A stretch of 5,830 nucleotides of DNA from Aquifex aeolicus (GTDB lineage Bacteria > Aquificota > Aquificia > Aquificales > Aquificaceae): the NCBI GenBank assembly GCA_011375045.1, contig DRNB01000060.1, positions 1-5,830 of the forward strand. Direction: 5' to 3'. Under the pieces are notes generated by a model. The model had not been told where the DNA came from, made no database searches, and saw nothing but the letters and a program-made list of their open reading frames with translations. The position numbers and the translations under genes are program-made. This document shows, one piece after another, positions 1-5,206 of this stretch; position 1 is the first letter of the stretch; each line of letters begins with the position of its first letter.

Positions 1-710
1 ATGAAGAGCTTGTCCGCCTGATTTACCAGGGAGTCGTACCTTATGTCTATCTCTGCCTGACCTGCGGTTGCGACCTCGTGGTGGTGAACTTCGACCGTTA
101 TGCCTATCTCCGAAAGTATGGTGGTCATCTCGTTCCTGATGCTGGTGAGCTTGTCCAGCGGCGGCGTGGGGAAGTAACCCCTCTTGTGGGGTATCTTGTA
201 GCCGGAGGAGGTTATCTCCCTGTTCCACCAGCCCTCCTCGGAGTCGACCCTCCAGAAGGAGTAGTGTTCGGCGTTGCCGAACTCGACGGAATCGAGGATG
301 AAGAACTCAGCCTCCGGTCCGAAGTAGGCGGTGTCCCCTATGCCCGTCTGCTTGAGGTACTGCTCCGCCTTCTGGGCTATGTAGCGGGAGTCCCTGCCGT
401 ACCTTTCGCCGGTTATGGGATCGTAGATGTCGCACACCATAACGAGGGTTTTGGGTTCTATGAAGGGGTCCACAAAGGCTGTGTTGGGATCCGGCTTGGC
501 TATCATGTCCGATTCGTGGATGGACTGCCATCCTCTTATGGAGGACCCGTCGAAACCTATACCAGCTTCGAAGGATTCTTCGGAGATCTCGTAAGCGGGC
601 AGGGTCATGTGTTGCCACTGACCAAAGGGATCTGAGAATCTGAGATCCACGTACTGGATCCCTTCCTGTTCGATCAGGCTCAGAACCTCCTGCGGTGTGT
701 ACTTAGGCAT
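1..710 (-). CDS. glnA: Glutamine synthetase type I, N-terminal part (runs off the window)
   Basis: This is the first 236 codons of glutamine synthetase, the cytoplasmic enzyme that makes glutamine from glutamate, ammonia and ATP; the gene continues past position 1. The frame is open throughout and begins MPKYTPQEVL. Recognisable elements are the beta-grasp domain with the signature FDGSSIRGW (residues 53-61), the start of the catalytic barrel GPEAEFF (131-137, metal/substrate Glu residues) and HHHEVATAGQAE (209-220) with further active-site Glu and His residues. Family length is about 440-475 residues, so roughly half is missing; the adenylylation-site region lies outside. The ATG at 710-708 has a strong ribosome binding site (AAGGAGGTG) just upstream. 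It sits 29 bp after glnB with no terminator between, so the two are probably co-transcribed from the sigma-54 promoter at 1104-1119. Confidence 0.97.
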   Translation of the reverse strand, partial: MPKYTPQEVLSLIEQEGIQYVDLRFSDPFGQWQHMTLPAYEISEESFEAGIGFDGSSIRGWQSIHESDMIAKPDPNTAFVDPFIEPKTLVMVCDIYDPITGERYGRDSRYIAQKAEQYLKQTGIGDTAYFGPEAEFFILDSVEFGNAEHYSFWRVDSEEGWWNREITSSGYKIPHKRGYFPTPPLDKLTSIRNEMTTILSEIGITVEVHHHEVATAGQAEIDIRYDSLVNQADKLF

Positions 711-739
711 GCCTGCACCTCCTTATCAGAATTTTCAAA

Positions 740-1078
740 TCAGACTGCATGCTCTCCTCTTTCTCCCGTCCTTATCCTCACCACTTCCTCTACGGGCAGG
801 ATGAATATCTTTCCGTCGCCTACCCTCCCTGTCTGGGCTGTTTTGACTATGGTTTCCACCACCTTCTCCACGTCCTCGTCCTTTACGACCACCTCTATCT
901 TGACCTTGGGGAGAAAGTCGATGACGTATTCGGTTCCCCTGTATATCTCCGTGTGTCCCTTCTGCTGACCGAATCCCTTCACCTCGGTTACAGTCATTCC
1001 CCCAATACCTATTTCGACCAGCGCATCCTTGACCTCGTCTAACTTGAAGGGTTTGATGATAGCTTCGATCTTCTTCAT
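740..1078 (-). CDS. glnB: Nitrogen regulatory protein PII
   Basis: This encodes a 112-residue PII signal protein, the usual family length. PII trimers bind ATP/ADP and 2-oxoglutarate and report nitrogen and energy status to glutamine synthetase control, ammonium transporters and NtrB-type kinases. The start MKKIEAIIKPFKLDEVKDAL is typical. The T-loop contains Y51 in RGTEYVIDFLPK (47-58), the tyrosine uridylylated in the E. coli protein. The B-loop is TGRVGDGKIF (83-92) and the C-loop RIRTGERG (101-108). The frame stays open upstream to 1180, but the ATG at 1078-1076 is preferred: it gives the family N-terminus, has an AGGAGGAGG ribosome binding site, and lies just downstream of the predicted transcription start. 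Its placement directly before glnA supports GlnB rather than GlnK, which usually sits with amtB. Whether Y51 is modified here depends on a GlnD that is not visible. Confidence 0.97.
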   Translation of the reverse strand: MKKIEAIIKPFKLDEVKDALVEIGIGGMTVTEVKGFGQQKGHTEIYRGTEYVIDFLPKVKIEVVVKDEDVEKVVETIVKTAQTGRVGDGKIFILPVEEVVRIRTGERGEHAV

Positions 1079-1103
1079 GCTTCCTCCTCCTGTTGAAATT
1101 TTT

Positions 1104-1119
1104 AGCAAGAACTGTGCCA
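1104..1119 (-). promoter_or_regulatory. Sigma-54 (-24/-12) promoter of glnB-glnA
   Basis: Read on the minus strand the sequence is TGGCAC-AGTTC-TTGCT, matching the sigma-54 consensus TGGCAC-N5-TTGCA/T. The invariant GG (1118-1117) and GC (1106-1105) are separated by exactly 10 bases. The predicted start of transcription is near 1093, about 15 nt before the glnB ATG, leaving just enough leader for the AGGAGGAGG ribosome binding site. Sigma-54 promoters need an enhancer-binding activator of the NtrC family; candidate upstream sites are described at 1186-1221. Not experimentally shown, but the match, spacing and gene context agree. Confidence 0.9.
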
Positions 1120-1121
1120 CA

Positions 1122-1140
1122 TCCGGAGAAACCCTCCGGA
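1122..1140. repeat. Inverted repeat TCCGGAG-N5-CTCCGGA upstream of the glnB promoter
   Basis: Two perfect 7-base arms (1122-1128 and 1134-1140) flank a 5-base spacer, immediately upstream of the -24 element. The right arm is also part of a perfect 10-bp palindrome, CCTCCGGAGG (1133-1142), and a third copy, TCTCCGGA, lies at 1163-1170. It lies upstream of the predicted glnB start and so would not be in that transcript. That favours a protein-binding site over an RNA hairpin, unless transcription starts further upstream. No regulator can be named. Confidence 0.45.
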
Positions 1141-1183
1141 GGTAGATTTTAGACCGCCTCAGTCTCCGGAAAGGGATCAAAAC

Positions 1184-1211
1184 AGTGTAAAGATGTTAAC
1201 AATTTTGTAAA
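1184..1211 (-). promoter_or_regulatory. Possible second, sigma-70-type promoter toward glnB
   Basis: On the minus strand TTTACA (1211-1206) and TACACT (1189-1184) are separated by 16 bp, an acceptable housekeeping promoter. It would start near 1177 and give a leader of about 100 nt before glnB, containing the TCCGGA repeats. It overlaps the tandem dyads, so these bases may instead be purely operator sequence. The region is AT-rich, where chance matches are common. Confidence 0.25.
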
Positions 1212-1221
1212 AATATTTACA
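1186..1221. promoter_or_regulatory. Tandem 16-bp dyads, candidate activator/operator sites
   Basis: Two copies of one dyad design lie side by side: TGTAAA-GATG-TTAACA (1186-1201) and TGTAAA-AATA-TTTACA (1206-1221). The arms differ at one base between copies, and the second copy has perfect 6-base arms. Centres are 20 bp apart, about two helical turns, so bound dimers would face the same side. Relative to the predicted glnB start the centres fall near -100 and -120, where NtrC-family enhancer sites usually lie. Relative to the plus-strand -10 at 1245, the second dyad sits where a class II CRP/FNR-type activator would bind, and it fits GTA-N8-TAC. The binding protein cannot be identified from this window. 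Confidence 0.6.
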
Positions 1222-1244
1222 TACCCTTTTACCCCGGAGGGGAG

Positions 1245-1250
1245 TATAAT
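1245..1250 (+). promoter_or_regulatory. -10 element (TATAAT) of the ybjQ-like gene
   Basis: A perfect TATAAT lies 25 bp before the ATG, predicting a start near 1257 and a leader of about 19 nt holding the GGGAGGGAGG ribosome binding site. No recognisable -35 hexamer occurs 16-18 bp upstream (the bases there are around TACCCT). The promoter is therefore either weak or dependent on an activator, for which the dyad at 1206-1221 is well placed. Confidence 0.5.
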
Positions 1251-1275
1251 TTATGGAGTTCACGGGAGGGAGGTC

Positions 1276-1644
1276 ATGTGGATGGAGCTTTCCCTCGGAG
1301 CACTCCTGATGCTCCTCCTGATTCTCTTTTACCTGAGACGGGGAAACCCTTCGGAAAAGGAGAAGTTAACGGATCCCGATGCTGAGAGGGGGGTAATCGT
1401 AACTTACTCGAAGCACATTCCCGGATACGAAGTCAAGAGGATCTTGGGTCCTGTCGAAAGCTCGTCGGTGGTGCCCTTAGAGGGAGACTACCCCCTCGAG
1501 CTTGCGGAGGAGGCAACCCTCGAAAAGCTGATGGACAAAGCAAAGAACATGGGAGCCAACGCTATCCTCGAACTGAAGATGGAGCGGGAGGAGCACGCTA
1601 CGCACATTAAGGTGGTGGCAAGAGGTCTGGCGGTCGTAATATAG
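1276..1644 (+). CDS. Membrane-anchored YbjQ/UPF0145 (DUF74) family protein
   Basis: This 122-residue protein has one hydrophobic segment (residues about 4-20, LSLGALLMLLLILFYLRR) and then a soluble domain. The soluble part resembles the YbjQ/UPF0145 family, often labelled a putative heavy-metal-binding domain: VTYSKHIPGYEVKRILGPV near residues 42-60, EEATLEKLMDKAKNMGANAILELK around 76-99, and an alternating hydrophobic strand at the end (ARGLAVVI). Most family members are soluble pentamers of about 105 residues, so the N-terminal anchor is an addition that would tether it to the inner membrane, domain in the cytoplasm by the positive-inside rule. It has no conserved cysteines, so metal binding is doubtful; the biochemical role is unknown. 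The ATG at 1276 follows a strong GGAGGG ribosome binding site; ATG 1282 is an alternative. It is divergent from glnBA and ends 3 bp from lolD. Confidence 0.85.
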   Translation: MWMELSLGALLMLLLILFYLRRGNPSEKEKLTDPDAERGVIVTYSKHIPGYEVKRILGPVESSSVVPLEGDYPLELAEEATLEKLMDKAKNMGANAILELKMEREEHATHIKVVARGLAVVI

Positions 1645-1647
1645 CCT

Positions 1648-2304
1648 TCAAACCACCTTACCGTCCCTCAGATGAACGATCCTGTGAAAGTAACTCCTCA
1701 GATCAGGATTGTGGGTGGCGACCACGAAGCTTATCCCCTCCTCCTCGTTTAGCCTTCTGAAGAGATCGAAGATCTTCCTCCCCTCCTCCCAGTCTATATT
1801 ACCCGTGGGTTCGTCGGCGAACACAACCGCAGGTTCAGTTATGAGCGCTCTGCCTATGGCTACCCTCTGCTGTTCGCCCCCTGAAAGCTGGCTGGGTCTG
1901 TGGTTTAATCTGTGGGAGAGCCTCAGGAAGTCGAGGATGCGGCGGGCTTTCTCCTCAGCGTTTTCTATACCCGAGAGCTCGGCTATCAGGAGCAGATTTT
2001 CCAGAACCGTGAAGTCCTCCAGAAGGTAGTAAAACTGAAATATGTAAGCAACCCTGCGTTTTCTGAACTCCGCCAGCTCGTCCTCGTTCATGGTGGAGAG
2101 GGGTCTGCCCAGCAGATAGACCTCCCCCTCCGTGGGTTTGTCCAGTCCTCCTGCGAGGTGAAGGAGCGTGCTCTTCCCCGATCCGGAAGGTCCCATGATG
2201 CCCACGAACTCGCCCTTGCGGAGAACAAAGTCCACACCTCTGAGAGCCTTTGTCCCATCCGGATAGATCTTCCACAGGTTCTCCGTCTTCAGGATCTCCC
2301 TCAT
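1648..2304 (-). CDS. lolD: Lipoprotein-releasing ABC transporter ATP-binding subunit
   Basis: This 218-residue ATPase powers release of outer-membrane lipoproteins from the inner membrane. Motifs in order: Walker A GPSGSGKST (38-46), Q-loop in IFQFYYLLEDFTVLEN (88-103), which is close to the LolD form FQFHHLLPDFTALEN, ABC signature LSGGEQQ (140-146), Walker B VVFADEP (160-166) followed by TGNID, and switch His in ATHNPD (196-201). The ATG at 2304-2302 shares one base with the permease stop codon (TGATG). A GTG one codon earlier (2307) would give a 4-bp overlap, but the ATG has better spacing to GAGGAA. It is the last gene of the moa-pilZ-lol operon. MacB and FtsE ATPases are relatives, but motif wording and the partner permease favour LolD. 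Confidence 0.93.
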   Translation of the reverse strand: MREILKTENLWKIYPDGTKALRGVDFVLRKGEFVGIMGPSGSGKSTLLHLAGGLDKPTEGEVYLLGRPLSTMNEDELAEFRKRRVAYIFQFYYLLEDFTVLENLLLIAELSGIENAEEKARRILDFLRLSHRLNHRPSQLSGGEQQRVAIGRALITEPAVVFADEPTGNIDWEEGRKIFDLFRRLNEEEGISFVVATHNPDLRSYFHRIVHLRDGKVV

Positions 2305-3491
2305 CACTCGTTCCTCAGCACGCCGACGATGTTCTCCCTGGACGCCCTCAGAGCGGGGATGAGGGAGGAAACGAAGGAGAGCACAAGCGTTCCCACAAAG
2401 GTCGCCGTCAGATCGAGGAAGTCTATGTGAACCGGAATGTAGCTCATCATGTAAACCTCCTCCGGAACCCTGATCAACCTGTATTCGTTAATCAGGTACG
2501 CCAACACAAAGGATACCCCGATGCCCGTGAGGGCTCCGGATACCCCTATGGTCATACCCACCGTTATGAATATCCTCAGGATGCCCCCGCTTTTCATACC
2601 AAAGGTCTTGAGGACAGCTATGTCCCTGATCTTCTCCCTGGATTTTACAAAGAGGAGGCTCGTTATGTTGAAGGAGGCAACGAGAACCATGAGGAGGAGG
2701 ATCAGGAACAGGGCGAGCTTCTCCAGCTGGAGGGCGTTGAAGAGGGGACGGTTGAGATCTATCCAGGATCTGACCAGAAACAGATCCTCTCCCACCCGTC
2801 TCTCTATCTCCTTTTTGATCTCCTGCACCCCGTAGGGGTCTTCGACGTAAACCTCTATGCCCTCGAATCGGAAACCTCTTTTGAAGAACCTGCGGGCTTC
2901 TGCATCCTTCATGAACACTATGACAAAGTCCCTGTCGTAGGCTCCCGTTTCGAAGATACCGCCGATCCTCACCTCCCTCGTTTTTGGAATGAACCCTGTG
3001 GGCGTTCTTATGCCCGTCGGAAATACGAGAACCGCCGCTTCGCCGGCTCTCACCCCCAGAACGTCCGCTATTCCCTTCCCCACCACGAGGTCTTCGAGCT
3101 TTCCTTCGACGAGATGCCTGCCCACCATATCCCTGAAAACCTTTTCTGTGTATGATACAGCCTTAACGGTTACAGGCTGAACCCTGTCCTCCTTTGCGAG
3201 GATGGCGCTGTAGAGGACGAAGGGTAAGGTGCCCCTGACGCCCGGAACCTCCTCTATCCTCCTTCTGATATCCTCGAGATCTTCCTCACCGACCGCACTT
3301 ACAACCACGTGGGGGGCGCTCGAAAGGATCTTCTCCTTGAGGGAGTCCTGAAAACCTGTGAAGACTCCAACGGTGAGCAGTATGGCGGACACGCTCAGAA
3401 ACACACCGAAGAAGGATATGAGGGTTATGAGGAGAGTGCTCCCTCTGACGGAGAGGAGGTATCTGAGGGCTATCCTGAGGGTGAGGCTCAT
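2304..3491 (-). CDS. LolC/LolE-type lipoprotein-releasing permease
   Basis: This is the 395-residue inner-membrane subunit that works with LolD. It has a short cytoplasmic N-terminus, a membrane segment at about 18-43, a long periplasmic domain (about 44-258), then three more segments (about 260-283, 306-335 and 360-382): the FtsX/MacB permease layout. Lol-specific features are the pattern WIDLNRPLFNALQLEKLAL (243-261), the coupling region REKIRDIAVLKTFGMK (285-300), and a loop RTPTGFIPKTREV (162-174) resembling the LolA-binding Hook of E. coli LolC. Only one permease is visible, so it may act as a homodimer like LolF proteins; a second copy elsewhere is possible. The ATG at 3491 (family N-terminus MSLTLRIALRYL) overlaps the PilZ gene stop by 4 bp (ATGA). 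The open frame reaches 3656, but that stretch codes for the PilZ protein in another frame. Confidence 0.92.
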   Translation of the reverse strand: MSLTLRIALRYLLSVRGSTLLITLISFFGVFLSVSAILLTVGVFTGFQDSLKEKILSSAPHVVVSAVGEEDLEDIRRRIEEVPGVRGTLPFVLYSAILAKEDRVQPVTVKAVSYTEKVFRDMVGRHLVEGKLEDLVVGKGIADVLGVRAGEAAVLVFPTGIRTPTGFIPKTREVRIGGIFETGAYDRDFVIVFMKDAEARRFFKRGFRFEGIEVYVEDPYGVQEIKKEIERRVGEDLFLVRSWIDLNRPLFNALQLEKLALFLILLLMVLVASFNITSLLFVKSREKIRDIAVLKTFGMKSGGILRIFITVGMTIGVSGALTGIGVSFVLAYLINEYRLIRVPEEVYMMSYIPVHIDFLDLTATFVGTLVLSFVSSLIPALRASRENIVGVLRNE

Positions 3492-4177
3492 TCCACCATC
3501 CTCAGGGACTTTATTATCTCCTTCTGTCTGGTTATAACGTATCTTCTGACCCTGTTGAGCTCCTCTCTGGGAAAGCTGATCTCGAGACCGAGTCTGAGGT
3601 CTGTTCCAAGGCTGACCACGTTCCTGAGCCTGCCCTTTCCGGAGACGACCCCGCATTCGGGGAGGTGGAGTCTGACGCTGAACTCCAGGGCTTCGTTTTC
3701 CTCCTGCTCCCTGAAGCTGTTGCGGAGGAAGGTGATAAACTCCCGGTCGGAATCCCCTTTGAGGATCACGCCCACCCCCGTCTCGCTCACGTCCTTAGCT
3801 GAGGTTTTAAACTCTCTGTCTTCGAAGATAACCTCCACGGCGACCGGCTTGTTCTTGTCGGGCTCTACTCTCACGGAACGTCGCCTTATAAACTCGGGGG
3901 GTCCTACGAAGTTCTCCACCATGAGAACAAGCTCCTTCCCGAGGTTGCTGAAGACCTGTGTCTGAGCGTATTCTTTGCTGTCGAGCCTCACGTACACAGG
4001 ATCGACGGTCGAGAAAGCTGATCTGAGATGGGTCTTCCCCCACTCGAAACCCAGAAGCCTGCCCTCGTCGTCGGTCCATCTGAGTCTGAACCTCGCCCTT
4101 ACGGGTATCTCCTTGTATTTGGTTACTACATCGTAGGTGCTTCCTTTTCTGAAGATTTCGGAGACTCTGAGCTTCAC
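3488..4177 (-). CDS. PilZ-domain (c-di-GMP receptor) protein
   Basis: This 229-residue soluble protein has an N-terminal beta-rich region (about 10-95, probably a YcgR/PilZN-like flanking domain) and a C-terminal PilZ domain. Both halves of the c-di-GMP motif are present: RxxxR as RRSVR (99-103) and DxSxxG as DVSETG (129-134). It is therefore expected to bind cyclic di-GMP. No signal peptide, membrane segment or output enzyme domain is seen, so it would act by contacting a partner. It lies between moaA and the Lol permease, overlapping the latter by 4 bp, near a divergent PilT-like gene. The start is a GTG at 4177, the only ATG/GTG/TTG in frame after the moaA stop. It lacks a convincing ribosome binding site and has a TATACT just upstream. 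The specific partner is unknown; motility or pilus control is a guess from family and neighbourhood. Confidence 0.88.
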   Translation of the reverse strand: MKLRVSEIFRKGSTYDVVTKYKEIPVRARFRLRWTDDEGRLLGFEWGKTHLRSAFSTVDPVYVRLDSKEYAQTQVFSNLGKELVLMVENFVGPPEFIRRRSVRVEPDKNKPVAVEVIFEDREFKTSAKDVSETGVGVILKGDSDREFITFLRNSFREQEENEALEFSVRLHLPECGVVSGKGRLRNVVSLGTDLRLGLEISFPREELNRVRRYVITRQKEIIKSLRMVE

Positions 4178-4186
4178 CCCAGAAAT

Positions 4187-4192
4187 AGTATA
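4187..4192 (-). promoter_or_regulatory. Possible internal -10 (TATACT) before the PilZ gene
   Basis: In the only sizeable gap inside the operon (4178-4212), the minus strand reads TATACT ten bases before the GTG start. Transcription from it would begin about 2-3 nt before the start codon, giving a nearly leaderless message, which fits the lack of a good ribosome binding site. No -35 match is seen at the right distance (the bases are about TAGATC), so this is weak. Confidence 0.25.
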
Positions 4193-4212
4193 ATCGGAAG
4201 GCTTTCTGCGAT

Positions 4213-5205
4213 CTATCCTCCGACCCTGAACATCTCGACCCGGGATCCCCTCACCCCCATCAGGTCCCTCCGGAGCTCCGAATACCTGTCCTCTCTCTGC
4301 TTCCAGAAGCCCTCTATTATCCGGAGGATGTCCTTCCCGTCCATGTTTCCTCTGAGCAGGGATCTGACGTCTATACCCCTGTCGGAGAAGAGGCAGGGAA
4401 AGAGCTTGCCGTCCGCGGAGAGGCGCAGTCTGCTGCAGCCCCGGCAGAAGGGTTTTGTTACCGAGGCGATCACGCCTACCTCCTGTCCCGTGTCCCTGTA
4501 ACGGAACCTCAGGGCGGTTTCGCTCCCGCTGGTTCTCCCCAGCTCCTCGAGATCGTATCTCCTTCTGAGGGTGGACAGGATCTCCTCCGCGCTCACCACC
4601 TTTTCCATACTCCAGTTGTTCAGCGTCCCCGCATCCATATACTCTATGAACCTGAGAACAAGGTTTCTCTCCCTGCAGAACTCCGCTATGTTCAGGATCT
4701 CGTCGTCGTTCACTCCCCTGACGACCACGGTGTTTATCTTCACGGGGCTGAAGCCGGCTTCGTGAGCGGCTTCTATGCCGGCGATGACCGTGCCCAGGGA
4801 AACGTCCCTTCCGGCTATAGCCCGCAGGCGCTCGGCTTTGAGGGTGGTAAGGCTAATCGTTATCCTCCCGAGACCTGCCCTCCTGAGATGCTCCGCCTTT
4901 TCAGGAAGAAGGTAGCCGTTTGTGGTTAGAGCCAGGTCCTCCACAAGGGGGGAAAGCTGGGCTATGAGGTTTTCCAGATGGAGCCTCATAAGAGGTTCGC
5001 CCCCCGTTATCCTGACCTTTCTGACGCCTGCGTTTCTGAGTATCTTTACGAGATCCCTTATCTCCTCGTAGGAGAGGAGATCCTCCCTGCTCAGAAAGGG
5101 GATCTCCCTGTCCGGAGGCATGCAGAAGAAACACCGGAAGTTGCACCGGTCCGTTACGGACACCCGAAGCTCTCTTAGCTCCCTCCCGAGTCTGTCCCTT
5201 ACCAT
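4213..5205 (-). CDS. moaA: GTP 3',8-cyclase (radical SAM, molybdenum cofactor biosynthesis)
   Basis: This 330-residue enzyme converts GTP to 3',8-cyclo-GTP with MoaC acting next, the first step of molybdopterin synthesis. The N-terminal radical-SAM cluster is C21-x3-C25-x2-C28 (VTDRCNFRCFFCMP), followed by the SAM-binding ITGGEPLMR (66-74). The second 4Fe-4S cluster ligands, which hold the substrate, are C254-x2-C257-x13-C271 (FCRGCSRLRLSADGKLFPC). The protein ends in Gly-Gly (FRVGG), the C-terminal dipeptide known to be needed in MoaA. The ATG at 5205 has GGAG six bases upstream and gives the family N-terminus; the frame is open to 5340 but that part overlaps moaE. The moaE stop is separated by one base (TGATATG), so translation is probably coupled. 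MoaC, MoaD and MoeA are not in the window. Confidence 0.96.
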   Translation of the reverse strand: MVRDRLGRELRELRVSVTDRCNFRCFFCMPPDREIPFLSREDLLSYEEIRDLVKILRNAGVRKVRITGGEPLMRLHLENLIAQLSPLVEDLALTTNGYLLPEKAEHLRRAGLGRITISLTTLKAERLRAIAGRDVSLGTVIAGIEAAHEAGFSPVKINTVVVRGVNDDEILNIAEFCRERNLVLRFIEYMDAGTLNNWSMEKVVSAEEILSTLRRRYDLEELGRTSGSETALRFRYRDTGQEVGVIASVTKPFCRGCSRLRLSADGKLFPCLFSDRGIDVRSLLRGNMDGKDILRIIEGFWKQREDRYSELRRDLMGVRGSRVEMFRVGG

Positions 5206-5206
5206 A

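Noticed and set aside
78..635. Plus-strand open frame of 185 codons
   Set aside because: It is entirely antisense to glnA, whose conserved motifs are intact; no family resemblance.
630..650. Inverted/direct repeat around GATCTGAGAATCTGAGATCC
   Set aside because: It lies inside glnA and encodes the conserved-looking DLRFSDP segment, so coding constraint explains it.
1079..1180. N-terminal extension of GlnB in frame up to 1180
   Set aside because: It would place the start upstream of the sigma-54 promoter core, and PII proteins begin at MKKIEAIIKPF with the ribosome binding site right before it.
1232..1242. CCCC-GGA-GGGG inverted repeat between the dyads and the -10 of the ybjQ-like gene
   Set aside because: Four-base arms with a three-base loop and no T-run; too short to call a terminator or operator on its own.
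2250..3155. Long plus-strand open frame (301 codons) opposite lolD and the Lol permease
   Set aside because: It lies antisense to two well-supported genes, has no recognisable domain, shows low-complexity Glu/His/Asp-rich composition, and has no convincing ribosome binding site. It is a shadow of strong codon bias.
3492..3656. N-terminal extension of the Lol permease
   Set aside because: The extra 55 residues overlap the PilZ domain gene and are hydrophilic; family N-terminus and a GAGG site support the ATG at 3491.
4189..4194. Plus-strand TATAAT in the moaA-PilZ gap
   Set aside because: No -35 and no plus-strand gene with a plausible start or family downstream; it would only give antisense RNA to moaA.
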